Assembly: GCA_964057225.1 (NCBI GenBank)
Contig: OZ059900.1
Span: 13,097,638-13,161,637, forward strand
Source: Auanema rhodensis
Taxonomy: Eukaryota > Nematoda > Chromadorea > Rhabditida > Rhabditidae
Direction of reading: 5' to 3'
DNA length: 64,000 bases
In this document: positions 38,762 through 53,312 of the stretch, one piece after another
How the letters are laid out: every line of letters begins with the position of its first letter
Numbering within the stretch: the stretch's first letter is position 1
The notes under the pieces: generated by a model
The model's input: the letters and a program-made list of their open reading frames with translations, nothing else
Databases searched by the model: none
What the model was told of the DNA's origin: nothing
Made by a program: the position numbers and the translations under genes

Positions 38762-40477
38762 CGCCGTATATGTGATCAGTGTACAAAGCTATACAAAGCT
38801 ATACAAAGCTTTATCCGGTGAAACTATAATGTAAAAGACGCGTCATGTGCATATTCAAATTTGTTTTGCTTTGGCATCTATAGTGTCATATAATCATACT
38901 AAGACAGACAGTTTTCAATATTGCACACTCATGGTGTGCTTTCCAAAATGTATTTCCAACTCAGAAGTTCTCTGGTTAGATTGAGATACTACCTCTAACT
39001 TGGGTAATTAAACCAAATCTATTCAGGAAACTTATGAACTGTTCTAGCCTATCGCCGAATATGTGATCAGTGTACAAAGCTATACAAAGCTTTATCCGGT
39101 CAAACTATAATGTAAAAGACGCGTCATGTTCATATTCAAATTTGTTTTGCTTTGGCATCTATAGTGTCATATAATCATACTAAGACAGACAGTTTTCAAT
39201 ATTGCACACTCATGGTGTGCTTTCCAAAATGTATTTCCAACTCAGAAGTTCTCTGGTTAGATTGAGATACTACCTCTAACTTGGGTAATTAAACCAAATC
39301 TATTCAGGAAACTTATGAACTGTTCTAGCCTATCGCCGTATATGTGATCAGTGTACAAAGCTATACAAAGCTATACAAAGCTTTATCGGGTCAAACTATA
39401 ATGTAAAAGACGCGTCATGTTCATATTCAAATTTGTTTTGCTTTGGCATCTATAGTGTCATATAATCATACTAAGACAGACAGTTTTCAATATTGCACAC
39501 TCATGGTGTGCTTTCCAAAATGTATTTCCAACTCAGAAGTTCTCTGGTTAGATTGAGATACTACCTCTAACTTGGGTAATTAAACCAAATCTATTCAGGA
39601 AACTTATGAACTGTTCTAGCCTATCGCCGTATATGTGATCAGTGTACAAAGCTATACAAAGCTATACAAAGCTTTATCCGGTGAAACTATAATGTAAAAG
39701 ACGCGTCATGTGCATATTCAAATTTGTTTTGCTTTGGCATCTATAGTGTCATATAATCATACTAAGACAGACAGTTTTCAATATTGCACACTCATGGTGT
39801 GCTTTCCAAAATGTATTTCCAACTCAGAAGTTCTCTGGTTAGATTGAGATACTACCTCTAACTTGGGTAATTAAACCAAATCTATTCAGGAAACTTATGA
39901 ACTGTTCTAGCCTATCGCCGAATATGTGATCAGTGTACAAAGCTATACAAAGCTTTATCCGGTCAAACTATAATGTAAAAGACGCGTCATGTTCATATTC
40001 AAATTTGTTTTGCTTTGGCATCTATAGTGTCATATAATCATACTAAGACAGACAGTTTTCAATATTGCACACTCATGGTGTGCTTTCCAAAATGTATTTC
40101 CAACTCAGAAGTTCTCTGGTTAGATTGAGATACTACCTCTAACTTGGGTAATTAAACCAAATCTATTCAGGAAACTTATGAACTGTTCTAGCCTATCGCC
40201 GAATATGTGATCAGTGTACAAAGCTATACAAAGCTTTATCCGGTCAAACTATAATGTAAAAGACGCGTCATGTTCATATTCAAATTTGTTTTGCTTTGGC
40301 ATCTATAGTGTCATATAATCATACTAAGACAGACAGTTTTCAATATTGCACACTCATGGTGTGCTTTCCAAAATGTATTTCCAACTCAGAAGTTCTCTGG
40401 TTAGATTGAGATACTACCTCTAACTTGGGTAATTAAACCAAATCTATTCAGGAAACTTATGAACTGTTCTAGCCTAT
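38762..40477 (+). repeat. Duplicated G-P pair with gtcatgtgc marker
   Basis: The G unit with gtcatgtgcat and the following cgccgaat P unit at 38762-39333 recur at 39625-40196, separated by a 291-bp Q unit at 39334. A further P unit lies at 40197. The gtgcat marker is seen only in these two units, so the duplication is local (offset 863 bp) and recent relative to that mutation. Confidence 0.88.
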
Positions 40478-41621
40478 CGCCGTATATGTGATCAGTGTAC
40501 AAAGCTATACAAAGCTTTATCGGGTCAAACTATAATGTAAAAGACGCGTCATGTTCATATTCAAATTTGTTTTGCTTTGGCATCTATAGTGTCATATAAT
40601 CATACTAAGACAGACAGTTTTCAATATTGCACACTCATGGTGTGTTTTCCAAAATGTATTTCCAACTCAGAAGTTCTCTGGTTAGATTGAGATACTACCT
40701 CTAACTTGGGTAATTAAACCAAATCTATTCAGGAAACTTATGAACTGTTCTAGCCTTTCGCCGTATATGTGATCAGTGTACAAAGCTATACAAAGCTATA
40801 CAAAGTTTTATCCTGTCAAACTATAATGTAAAAGACGCGTCATGTTCATATTCAAATTTGTTTTGCTTTGGCATCTATAGTGTCATATAATCATACTAAG
40901 ACAGACAATTTTCAATATTGCACACTCATGGTGTGCTTTCCAAAATGTATTTCCAACTCAGAAGTTCTCTGGTTAGATTGAGATACTACCTCTAACTTGG
41001 GTAATTAAACCAAATCTATTCAGGAAACTTATGAACTGTTCTAGCCTATCGCCGAATATGTGATCAGTGTACAAAGCTATACAAAGCTTTATCGGGTCAA
41101 ACTATAATGTAAAAGACGCGTCATGTTCATATTCAAATTTGTTTTGCTTTGGCATCTATAGTGTCATATAATCATACTAAGACAGACAGTTTTCAATATT
41201 GCACACTCATGGTGTGTTTTCCAAAATGTATTTCCAACTCAGAAGTTCTCTGGTTAGATTGAGATACTACCTCTAACTTGGGTAATTAAACCAAATCTAT
41301 TCAGGAAACATATGAACTGTTCTAGCCTATCGCCGAATATGTGATCAGTGTACAAAGCTATACAAAGCTATACAAAGTTTTATCCTGTCAAACTATAATG
41401 TAAAAGACGCGTCATGTTCATATTCAAATTTGTTTTGCTTTGGCATCTATAGTGTCATATAATCATACTAAGACAGACAATTTTCAATATTGCACACTCA
41501 TGGTGTGCTTTCCAAAATGTATTTCCAACTCAGAAGTTCTCTGGTTAGATTGAGATACTACCTCTAACTTGGGTAATTAAACCAAATCTATTCAGGAAAC
41601 TTATGAACTGTTCTAGCCTAT
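40478..41621 (+). repeat. Tandem dimer repeat, 2 x 572 bp
   Basis: 40478-41049 and 41050-41621 each hold a 281-bp Q unit with gtgttttcc followed by a 291-bp R-head unit with acaattttc. Differences: the second dimer begins both units with cgccgaat, and its first unit has gaaacatatg. The first dimer's Q unit ends ctagcctttcg, a private change at the unit boundary. A related Q/R pair occurs at 46178-46749 and at 36494-37065. Confidence 0.88.
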
Positions 41622-43337
41622 CGCCGTATATATGATCAGTGTACAAAGCTATACAAAGCTTTATCGGGTCAAACTATAATGTAAAAGACGCGTCATGTTC
41701 ATATTCAAATTTGTTTTGCTTTGGCATCTATAGTGTCATATAATCATACTAAGACAGACAGTTTTCAATATTGCACACTCATGGTGTGCTTTCCAAAATG
41801 TATTTCCAACTCAGAAGTTCTCTGGTTAGATTGAGATACTACCTCTAACTTGGGTAATTAAACCAAATCTATTCAGGAAACTTATGAACTGTTCTAGCCT
41901 ATCGCCGTATATGTGATCAGTGTACAAAGCTATATAAAGCTTTATCGGGTCAAACTATAATGTAAAAGACGTGTCATGTTCATATTCAAATTTGTTTTGC
42001 TTTGGCATCTATAGTGTCATATAATCATACTAAGACAGACAGTTTTCAATATTGCACACTCATGGTGTGCTTTCCAAAATGTATTTCCAACTCAGAAGTT
42101 CTCTGGTTAGATTGAGATACTACCTCTAACTTGGGTAATTAAACCAAATCTATTCAGGAAACTTATGAACTGTTCTAGCCTATCGCCGAATATGTGATCA
42201 GTGTACAAAGCTATACAAAGCTATACAAAGCTATACAAAGCTTTATCGGGTCAAACTATAATGTAAAAGACGCGTCATGTTCATATTCAAATTTGTTTTG
42301 CTTTGGCATCTATAGTGTCATATAATCATACTAAGACAGACAGTTTTCAATATTGCACACTCATGGTGTGCTTTCCAAAATGTATTTCCAACTCAGAAGT
42401 TCTCTGGTTAGATTGAGATACTACCTCTAACTTGGGTTATTAAACCAAATCTATTCAGGAAACTTATGAACTGTTCTAGCCTATCGCCGAATATGTGATC
42501 AGTGTACAAAGCTATACAAAGCTTTATCCGGTCAAACTATAATGTAAAAGACGCGTCATGTTCATATTCAAATTTGTTTTGCTTTGGCATCTATAGTGTC
42601 ATATAATCATACTAAGACAGACAGTTTTCAATATTGCACACTCATGGTGTGCTTTCCAAAATGTATTTCCAACTCAGAAGTTCTCTGGTTAGATTGAGAT
42701 ACTACCTCTAACTTGGGTAATTAAACCAAATCTATTCAGGAAACTTATGAACTGTTCTAGCCTATCGCCGTATATGTGATCAGTGTACAAAGCTATACAA
42801 AGCTTTATCGGGTCAAACTATAATGTAAAAGACGCGTCATGTTCATATTCAAATTTGTTTTGCTTTGGCATCTATAGTGTCATATAATCATACTAAGACA
42901 GACAGTTTTCAATATTGCACACTCATGGTGTGCTTTCCAAAATGTATTTCCAACTCAGAAGTTCTCTGGTTAGATTGAGATACTACCTCTAACTTGGGTA
43001 ATTAAACCAAATCTATTCAGGAAACTTATAAACTGTTCTAGCCTATCGTCGTATATGTGATCAGTGTACAAAGCTATACAAAGCTATACAAAGTTTTATC
43101 CTGTCAAACTATAATGTAAAAGACGCGTCATGTTCATGATCAAATTCATATTGCTTAATCATCTATAGTGTCATATAATCATACTAAGACAGACAGTTTT
43201 CAATATTGCACACTCATGGTGTGCTTTCCAAAATGTATTTCCAACTCAGAAGTTCTCTGGTTAGATTGAGATACTACCTCTAACTTGGGTAATTAAACCA
43301 AATCTATTCAGGAAACTTATGAACTGTTCTAGCCTAT
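41622..43337 (+). repeat. Q unit plus copy of the 34778-36212 block
   Basis: 41622 is a Q unit beginning cgccgtatatatg. Then 41903-43337 repeats the five-unit block of 34778-36212 (tataaagc with gacgtgtc, 301-bp ggttatt, P, Q with ttataaactg, cgtcg R/D) with the same unit lengths. One difference is agtgtcat here against agtgacat at about 36045. Confidence 0.88.
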
Positions 43338-46300
43338 CGCCGTATATGTGATCAGTGTACAAAGCTATACAAAGTTTTATCGGGTCAAACTATAATGTAA
43401 AAGACGCGTCATGTTCATATTCAAATTTGTTTTGCTTTGGCATCTATAGTGTCATATAATCATACTAAGACAGACAGTTTTCAATATTGCACACTCATGG
43501 TGTGCTTTCCAAAATGTATTTCCAACTCAGAAGTTCTCTGGTTAGATTGAGATACTACCTCTAACTTGGGTAATTAAACCAAATCTATTCAGGAAACTTA
43601 TGAACTGTTCTAGCCTATCGCCGTATATATGATCAGTGTACAAAGCTATACAAAGCTTTAACGGGTCAAACTATAATGTAAAAGACGCGTCATGTTCATA
43701 TTCAAATTTGTTTTGCTTTGGCATCTATAGTGTCATATAATCATACTAAGACAGACAGTTTTCAATATTGCACACTCATGGTGTGCTTTCCAAAATGTAT
43801 TTCCAACTCAGAAGTTCTCTGGTTAGATTGAGATACTACCTCTAACTTGGGTAATTAAACCAAATCTATTCAGGAAACTTATGAACTGTTCTAGCCTATC
43901 GCCGTATATGTGATCAGTGTACAAAGCTATACAAAGCTATACAAAGCTTTATCCGGTGAAACTATAATGTAAAAGACGCGTCATGTTCATATTCAAATTT
44001 GTTTTGCTTTGGCATCTTTAGTGTCATATAATCATACTAAGACAGACAGTTTTCAATATTGCACACTCATGGTGTGCTTTCCAAAATGTATTTCCAACTC
44101 AGAAGTTCTCTGGTTAGATTGAGATACTACCTCTAACTTGGGTAATTAAACCAAATCTATTCAGGAAACTTATGAACTGTTCTAGCCTATCGCCGAATAT
44201 GTGATCAGTGTACAAAGCTATACAAAGCTTTATCCGGTCAAACTATAATGTAAAAGACGCGTCATGTTCATATTCAAATTTGTTTTGCTTTGGCATCTAT
44301 AGTGTCATATAATCATACTAAGACAGACAGTTTTCAATATTGCACACTCATGGTGTGCTTTCCAAAATGTATTTCCAACTCAGAAGTTCTCTGGTTAGAT
44401 TGAGATACTACCTCTAACTTGGGTAATTAAACCAAATCTATTCAGGAAACTTATGAACTGTTCTAGCCTATCGCCGAATATGTGATCAGTGTACAAAGCT
44501 ATACAAAGCTTTATCCGGTCAAACTATAATGTAAAAGACGCGTCATGTTCATATTCAAATTTGTTTTGCTTTGGCATCTATAGTGTCATATAATCATACT
44601 AAGACAGACAGTTTTCAATATTGCACACTCATGGTGTGCTTTCCAAAATGTATTTCCAACTCAGAAGTTCTCTGGTTAGATTGAGATACTACCTCTAACT
44701 TGGGTAATTAAACCAAATCTATTCAGGAAACTTATGAACTGTTCTAGCCTATCGCCGAATATGTGATCAGTGTACAAAGCTATACAAAGCTTTATCCGGT
44801 CAAACTATAATGTAAAAGACGCGTCATGTTCATATTCAAATTTGTTTTGCTTTGGCATCTATAGTGTCATATAATCATACTAAGACAGACAGTTTTCAAT
44901 ATTGCACACTCATGGTGTGCTTTCCAAAATGTATTTCCAACTCAGAAGTTCTCTGGTTAGATTGAGATACTACCTCTAACTTGGGTAATTAAACCAAATC
45001 TATTCAGGAAACTTATGAACTGTTCTAGCCTATCGCCGTATATGTGATCAGTGTACAAAGCTATATAAAGCTTTATCGGGTCAAACTATAATGTAAAAGA
45101 CGCGTCATGTTCATATTCAAATTTGTTTTGCTTTGGCATCTATAGTGTCATATAATCATACTAAGACAGACAGTTTTCAATATTGCACACTCATGGTGTG
45201 CTTTCCAAAATGTATTTCCAACTCAGAAGTTCTCTGGTTAGATTGAGATACTACCTCTAACTTGGGTAATTAAACCAAATCTATTCAGGAAACTTATGAA
45301 CTGTTCTAGCCTATCGCCGTATATGTGATCAGTGTACAAAGCTATACAAAGCTATACAAAGCTTTATCCGGTGAAACTATAATGTAAAAGACGCGTCATG
45401 TTCATATTCAAATTTGTTTTGCTTTGGCATCTATAGTGTCATATAATCATACTAAGACAGACAGTTTTCAATATTGCACACTCATGGTGTGCTTTCCAAA
45501 ATGTATTTCCAACTCAGAAGTTCTCTGGTTAGATTGAGATACTACCTCTAACTTGGGTAATTAAACCAAATCTATTCAGGAAACTTATGAACTGTTCTAG
45601 CCTATCGCCGAATATGTGATCAGTGTACAAAGCTATACAAAGCTTTATCCGGTCAAACTATAATGTAAAAGACGCGTCATGCTCATATTCAAATTTGTTT
45701 TGCTTTGGCATCTATAGTGTCATATAATCATACTAAGACAGACAGTTTTCAATATTGCACACTCATGGTGTGCTTTCCAAAATGTATTTCCAACTCAGAA
45801 GTTCTCTGGTTAGATTGAGATACTACCTCTAACTTGGGTAATTAAACCAAATCTATTCAGGAAACTTATGAACTGTTCTAGCCTATCGCCGTATATGTGA
45901 TCAGTGTACAAAGCTATACAAAGCTATACAAAGCTTTATCGGGTCAAACTATAATGTAAAAGACGCGTCATGTTCATATTCAAATTTGTTTTGCTTTGGC
46001 ATCTATAGGTTCATATAATCATACTAAGACAGACAGTTTTCAATATTGCACACTCATGGTGTGCTTTCCAAAATGTATTTCCAACTCAGAAGTTCTCTGG
46101 TTAGATTGAGATACTACCTCTAACTTGGGTAATTAAACCAAATCTATTCAGGAAACTTATGAACTGTTCTAGCCTATCGCCGTATATGTGATCAGTGTAC
46201 AAAGCTATACAAAGCTTTATCGGGTCAAACTATAATGTAAAAGACGCGTCATGTTCATATTCAAATTTGTTTTGCTTTGGCATCTATAGTGTCATATAAT

Positions 46301-47311
46301 CATACTAAGACAGACAGTTTTCAATATTGCACACTCATGGTGTGTTTTCCAAAATGTATTTCCAACTCAGAAGTTCTCTGGTTAGATTGAGATACTACCT
46401 CTAACTTGGGTAATTAAACCAAATCTATTCAGGAAACTTATGAACTGTTCTAGCCTATCGCCGTATATGTGATCAGTGTACAAAGCTATACAAAGCTATA
46501 CAAAGTTTTATCCTGTCAAACTATAATGTAAAAGACGCGTCATGTTCATATTCAAATTTGTTTTGCTTTGGCATCTATAGTGTCATATAATCATACTAAG
46601 ACAGACAATTTTCAATATTGCACACTCATGGTGTGCTTTCCAAAATGTATTTCCAACTCAGAAGTTCTCTGGTTAGATTGAGATACTACCTCTAACTTGG
46701 GTAATTAAACCAAATCTATTCAGGAAACTTATGAACTGTTCTAGCCTATCGCCGTATATGTGATCAGTGTACAAAGCTATACAAAGCTTTATCGGGTCAA
46801 ACTATAATGTAAAAGACGCGTCATGTTCATATTCAAATTTGTTTTGCTTTGGCATCTATAGTGTCATATAATCATACTAAGACAGACAGTTTTCAATATT
46901 GCACACTCATGGTGTGCTTTCCAAAATGTATTTCCAACTCAGAAGTTCTCTGGTTAAATTGAGATACTACCTCTAACTTGGGTAATTAAACCAAATCTAT
47001 TCAGGAAACTTATGAACTGTTCTAGCCTATCGCCGTATATGTGATCAGTGTACAAAGCTATACAAAGCTTTATCGGGTCAAACTATAATGTAAAAGACGC
47101 GTCATGTTCATATTCAAATTTGTTTTGCTTTGGCATCTATAGTGTCATATAATCATACTAAGACAGACAGTTTTCAATATTGCACACTCATGGTGTGCTT
47201 TCCAAAATGTATTTCCAACTCAGAAGTTCTCTGGTTAGATTGAGATACTACCTCTAACTTGGGTAATTAAACCAAATCTATTCAGGAAACTTATGAACTG
47301 TTCTAGCCTAT
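43338..47311 (+). repeat. Mixed G/P/Q/R region, 14 units
   Basis: Starts are 43338, 43619, 43900, 44191, 44472, 44753, 45034, 45315, 45606, 45887, 46178, 46459, 46750 and 47031. The unit at 43338 has gttttatcgggtca, a mix of R-type gtttt and Q-type cgggtca. Three identical-looking cgccgaat P units are stacked at 44191-45033. The 45887-46749 stretch repeats markers of 36213-37065 (ataggttcat, gtgttttcc, acaattttc), redistributed between units. Confidence 0.83.
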
Positions 47312-49870
47312 CGCCGTATATGTGATCAGTGTACAAAGCTATACATAGCTATACAAAGCTTTATCCGGTGAAACTATAATGTAAAAGACGCGTCATGTTC
47401 ATATTCAAATTTGTTTTGCTTTGGCATCTTTAGTGTCATATAATCATACTAAGACAGACAGTTTTCAATATTGCACACTCATGGTGTGCTTTCCAAAATG
47501 TATTTCCAACTCAGAAGTTCTCTGGTTAGATTGAGATACTACCTCTAACTTGGGTAATTAAACCAAATCTATTCAGGAAACTTATGAACTGTTCTAGCCT
47601 ATCGCCGAATATGTGATCAGTGTACAAAGCTATACAAAGCTTTATCCGGTCAAACTATAATGTAAAAGACGCGTCATGTTCATATTCAAATTTGTTTTGC
47701 TTTGGCATCTATAGTGTCATATAATCATACTAAGACAGACAGTTTTCAATATTGCACACTCATGGTGTGCTTTCCAAAATGTATTTCCAACTCAGAAGTT
47801 CTCTGGTTAGATTGAGATACTACCTCTAACTTGGGTAATTAAACCAAATCTATTCAGGAAACTTATGAACTGTTCTAGCCTATCGCCGTATATGTGATCA
47901 GTGTACAAAGCTATATAAAGCTTTATCGGGTCAAACTATAATGTAAAAGACGCGTCATGTTCATATTCAAATTTGTTTTGCTTTGGCATCTATAGTGTCA
48001 TATAATCATACTAAGACAGACAGTTTTCAATATTGCACACTCATGGTGTGCTTTCCAAAATGTATTTCCAACTCAGAAGTTCTCTGGTTAGATTGAGATA
48101 CTACCTCTAACTTGGGTAATTAAACCAAATCTATTCAGGAAACTTATGAACTGTTCTAGCCTATCGCCGTATATGTGATCAGTGTACAAAGCTATACAAA
48201 GCTATACAAAGCTTTATCCGGTGAAACTATAATGTAAAAGACGCGTCATGTTCATATTCAAATTTGTTTTGCTTTGGCATCTATAGTGTCATATAATCAT
48301 ACTAAGACAGACAGTTTTCAATATTGCACACTCATGGTGTGCTTTCCAAAATGTATTTCCAACTCAGAAGTTCTCTGGTTAGATTGAGATACTACCTCTA
48401 ACTTGGGTAATTAAACCAAATCTATTCAGGAAACTTATGAACTGTTCTAGCCTATCGCCGAATATGTGATCAGTGTACAAAGCTATACAAAGCTTTATCC
48501 GGTCAAACTATAATGTAAAAGACGCGTCATGTTCATATTCAAATTTGTTTTGCTTTGGCATCTATAGTGTCATATAATCATACTAAGACAGACAGTTTTC
48601 AATATTGCACACTCATGGTGTGCTTTCCAAAATGTATTTCCAACTCAGAAGTTCTCTGGTTAGATTGAGATACTACCTCTAACTTGGGTAATTAAACCAA
48701 ATCTATTCAGGAAACTTATGAACTGTTCTAGCCTATCGCCGTATATGTGATCAGTGTACAAAGCTATACAAAGCTTTATCGGGTCAAACTATAATGTATA
48801 AGACGCGTCATGTTCATATTCAAATTTGTTTTGCTTTGGCATCTATAGTGTCATATAATCATACTAAGACAGACAGTTTTCAATATTGCACACTCATGGT
48901 GTGCTTTCCAAAATGTATTTCCAACTCAGAAGTTCTCTGGTTAGATTGAGATACTACCTCTAACTTGGGTAATTAAACCAAATCTATTCAGGAAACTTAT
49001 GAACTGTTCTAGCCTATCGCCGTATATGTGATCAGTGTACAAAGCTATACAAAGCTATACAAAGCTTTATCCGGTGAAACTATAATGTAAAAGACGCGTC
49101 ATGTTCATATTCAAATTTGTTTTGCTTTGGCATCTATAGTGTCATATAATCATACTAAGACAGACAGTTTTCAATATTGCACACTCATGGTGTGCTTTCC
49201 AAAATGTATTTCCAACTCAGAAGTTCTCTGGTTAGATTGAGATACTACCTCTAACTTGGGTAATTAAACCAAATCTATTCAGGAAACTTATGAACTGTTC
49301 TAGCCTATCGCCGAATATGTGATCAGTGTACAAAGCTATACAAAGCTTTATCCGGTCAAACTATAATAAAAAAGACGCGTCATGTTCATATTCAAATTTG
49401 TTTTGCTTTGGCATCTATAGTGTCATATAATCATACTAAGACAGACAGTTTTCAATATTGCACACTCATGGTGTGCTTTCCAAAATGTATTTCCAACTCA
49501 GAAGTTCTCTGGTTAGATTGAGATACTACCTCTAACTTGGGTAATTAAACCAAATCTATTCAGGAAACTTATGAACTGTTCTAGCCTATCGCCGTATATG
49601 TGATCAGTGTACAAAGCTATACGAAGCTTTATCCGGTCAAACTATAATGTAAAAGACGCGTCATGTTCATATTCAAGTTTGTTTTGCTTTGGCATCTATA
49701 GTGTCATATAATCATACTAAGACAGACAGTTTTCAATATTGCACACTCATGGTGTGCTTTCCAAAATGTATTTCCAACTCAGAAGTTCTCTGGTTAGATT
49801 GAGATACTACCTCTAACTTGGGTAATTAAACCAAATCTATTCAGGAAACTTATGAACTGTTCTAGCCTAT
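47312..49870 (+). repeat. Three G-P-Q trimers (3 x 853 bp)
   Basis: 47312, 48165 and 49018 each start a 291-bp G unit followed by a cgccgaat P unit and a two-subrepeat unit. The period is exact. Private changes mark single units: tacatagc at 47312, atgtataag at 48737, ataataaaaaag at 49309 and tacgaagc with caagtttg at 49590. The last unit has a P rather than Q ending. Confidence 0.9.
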
Positions 49871-52168
49871 CGCCGAATATGTGATCAGTGTACAAAGCTA
49901 TACAAAGCTATACAAAGCTATATAAAGCTTTATCGGGTCAAACTATAATGTAAAAGACGCGTCATGTTCATATTCAAATTTGTTTTGCTTTGGCATCTAT
50001 AGTGTCATATAATCATACTAAGACAGACAGTTTTCAATATTGCACACTCATGGTGTGCTTTCCAAAATGTATTTCCAACTCAGAAGTTCTCTGGTTAGAT
50101 TGAGATACTACCTCTAACTTGGGTTATTAAACCAAATCTATTCAGGAAACTTATGAACTGTTCTAGCCTATCGCCGAATATGTGATCAGTGTACAAAGCT
50201 ATACAAAGCTTTATCCGGTCAAACTATAATGTAAAAGACGCGTCATGTTCATATTCAAATTTGTTTTGCTTTGGCATCTATAGTGTCATATAATCATACT
50301 AAGACAGACAGTTTTCAATATTGCACACTCATGGTGTGCTTTCCAAAATGTATTTCCAACTCAGAAGTTCTCTGGTTAGATTGAGATACTACCTCTAACT
50401 TGGGTAATTAAACCAAATCTATTCAGGAAACTTATGAACTGTTCTAGCCTATCGCCGTATATGTGATCAGTGTACAAAGCTATACAAAGCTTTATCGGGT
50501 CAAACTATAATGTAAAAGACGCGTCATGTTCATATTCAAATTTGTTTTGCTTTGGCATCTATAGTGTCATATAATCATACTAAGACAGACAGTTTTCAAT
50601 ATTGCACACTCATGGTGTGCTTTCCAAAATGTATTTCCAACTCAGAAGTTCTCTGGTTAGATTGAGATACTACCTCTAACTTGGGTAATTAAACCAAATC
50701 TATTCAGGAAACTTATGAACTGTTCTAGCCTATCGCCGTATATGTGATCAGTGTACAAAGCTATACAAAGCTATACAAAGCTTTATCCGGTGAAACTATA
50801 ATGTAAAAGACGCGTCATGTTCATATTCAAATTTGTTTTGCTTTGGCATCTTTAGTGTCATATAATCATACTAAGACAGACAGTTTTCAATATTGCACAC
50901 TCATGGTGTGCTTTCCAAAATGTATTTCCAACTCAGAAGTTCTCTGGTTAGATTGAGATACTACCTCTAACTTGGGTAATTAAACCAAATCTATTCAGGA
51001 AACTTATGAACTGTTCTAGCCTATCGCCGAATATGTGATCAGTGTACAAAGCTATACAAAGCTATACAAAGCTATATAAAGCTTTATCGGGTCAAACTAT
51101 AATGTAAAAGACGCGTCATGTTCATATTCAAATTTGTTTTGCTTTGGCATCTATAGTGTCATATAATCATACTAAGACAGACAGTTTTCAATATTGCACA
51201 CTCATGGTGTGCTTTCCAAAATGTATTTCCAACTCAGAAGTTCTCTGGTTAGATTGAGATACTACCTCTAACTTGGGTTATTAAACCAAATCTATTCAGG
51301 AAACTTATGAACTGTTCTAGCCTATCGCCGAATATGTGATCAGTGTACAAAGCTATACAAAGCTTTATCCGGTCAAACTATAATGTAAAAGACGCGTCAT
51401 GTTCATATTCAAATTTGTTTTGCTTTGGCATCTATAGTGTCATATAATCATACTAAGACAGACAGTTTTCAATATTGCACACTCATGGTGTGCTTTCCAA
51501 AATGTATTTCCAACTCAGAAGTTCTCTGGTTAGATTGAGATACTACCTCTAACTTGGGTAATTAAACCAAATCTATTCAGGAAACTTATGAACTGTTCTA
51601 GCCTATCGCCGTATATGTGATCAGTGTACAAAGCTATACAAAGCTTTATCGGGTCAAACTATAATGTAAAAGACGCGTCATGTTCATATTCAAATTTGTT
51701 TTGCTTTGGCATCTTTAGTGTCATATAATCATACTAAGACAGACAGTTTTCAATATTGCACACTCATGGTGTGCTTTCCAAAATGTATTTCCAACTCAGA
51801 AGTTCTCTGGTTAGATTGAGATACTACCTCTAACTTGGGTAATTAAACCAAATCTATTCAGGAAACTTATGAACTGTTCTAGCCTATCGCCGAATATGTG
51901 ATCAGTGTACAAAGCTATACAAAGCTTTATCGGGTCAAACTATAATGTAAAAGACGCGTCATGTTCATATTCAAATTTGTTTTGCTTTGGCATCTATAGT
52001 GTCATATAATCATACTAAGACAGACAGTTTTCAATATTGCACACTCATGGTGTGCTTTCCAAAATGTATTTCCAACTCAGAAGTTCTCTGGTTAGATTGA
52101 GATACTACCTCTAACTTGGGTAATTAAACCAAATCTATTCAGGAAACTTATGAACTGTTCTAGCCTAT
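49871..52168 (+). repeat. Four-unit repeat (1154 bp) plus a shortened second copy
   Basis: Copy 1, 49871-51024: 301-bp ggttatt, cgccgaat P, Q, 291-bp G with atctttag. Copy 2 starts at 51025 with the same 301 and P units. The unit at 51607 then has a Q head joined to the atctttag core that marks the G unit, so Q and G are fused into one 281-bp unit. It is followed by a cgccgaat Q unit at 51888. Unequal exchange between head and core explains this. Confidence 0.86.
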
Positions 52169-53312
52169 CGCCGTATATGTGATCAGTGTACAAAGCTATA
52201 CAAAGCTATACAAAGCTTTATCCGGTGAAACTATAATGTAAAAGACGCGTCATGTTCATATTCAAATTTGTTTTGCTTTGGCATCTATAGTGTCATATAA
52301 TCATACTAAGACAGACAGTTTTCAATATTGCACACTCATGGTGTGCTTTCCAAAATGTATTTCCAACTCAGAAGTTCTCTGGTTAGATTGAGATACTACC
52401 TCTAACTTGGGTAATTAAACCAAATCTATTCAGGAAACTTATGAACTGTTCTAGCCTATCGCCGAATATGTGATCAGTGTACAAAGCTATACAAAGCTTT
52501 ATCCGGTCAAACTATAATGTAAAAGACGCGTCATGTTCATATTCAAATTTGTTTTGCTTTGGCATCTATAGTGTCATATAATCATACTAAGACAGACAGT
52601 TTTCAATATTGCACACTCATGGTGTGCTTTCCAAAATGTATTTCCAACTCAGAAGTTCTCTGGTTAGATTGAGATACTACCTCTAACTTGGGTAATTAAA
52701 CCAAATCTATTCAGGAAACTTATAAACTGTCCTAGCCTATCGCCGTATATGTGATCAGTGTACAAAGCTATACAAAGCTATACAAAGCTTTATCCGGTCA
52801 AATTATAATGTTAAAGACGCGTCATGTTCATATTCAAATTTGTTTTGCTTTGGCATCTATAGTGTCATATAATCATACTAAGACAGACAGTTTTCAATAT
52901 TGCACACTCATGGTGTGCTTTCCAAAATGTATTTCCAACTCAGAAGTTCTCTGGTTAGATTGAGATACTACCTCTAACTTGGGTAATTAAACCAAATCTA
53001 TTCAGGAAACTTATGAACTGTTCTAGCCTATCGCCGTATATGTGATCAGTGTACAAAGCTATATAAAGCTTTATCGGGTCAAACTATAATGTAAAAGACG
53101 CGTCATGTTCATATTCAAATTTGTTTTGCTTTGGCATCTATAGTGTCATATAATCATACTAAGACAGACAGTTTTCAATATTGCACACTCATGGTGTGCT
53201 TTCCAAAATGTATTTCCAACTCAGAAGTTCTCTGGTTAGATTGAGATACTACCTCTAACTTGGGTAATTAAACCAAATCTATTCAGGAAACTTATGAACT
53301 GTTCTAGCCTAT
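52169..53312 (+). repeat. Four-unit repeat, copy 1 (1144 bp)
   Basis: Units: 52169 (G), 52460 (cgccgaat P, ending ttataaactgtcc), 52741 (291-bp P with aattataatgttaaag) and 53032 (Q, tataaagc). The third unit has lost the in-frame taa found in other units at gtaaaag, which leaves a 70-codon open frame (52751-52963, gtg start); I do not treat this as a gene. Confidence 0.93.

Noticed and set aside
52751-52963. 70-codon open frame
   Set aside because: It lies inside a satellite monomer, needs a GTG start, ends at a stop set by the repeat, and exists only because one taa changed to tta. The same frame is closed in other units, so there is no sign of coding selection.
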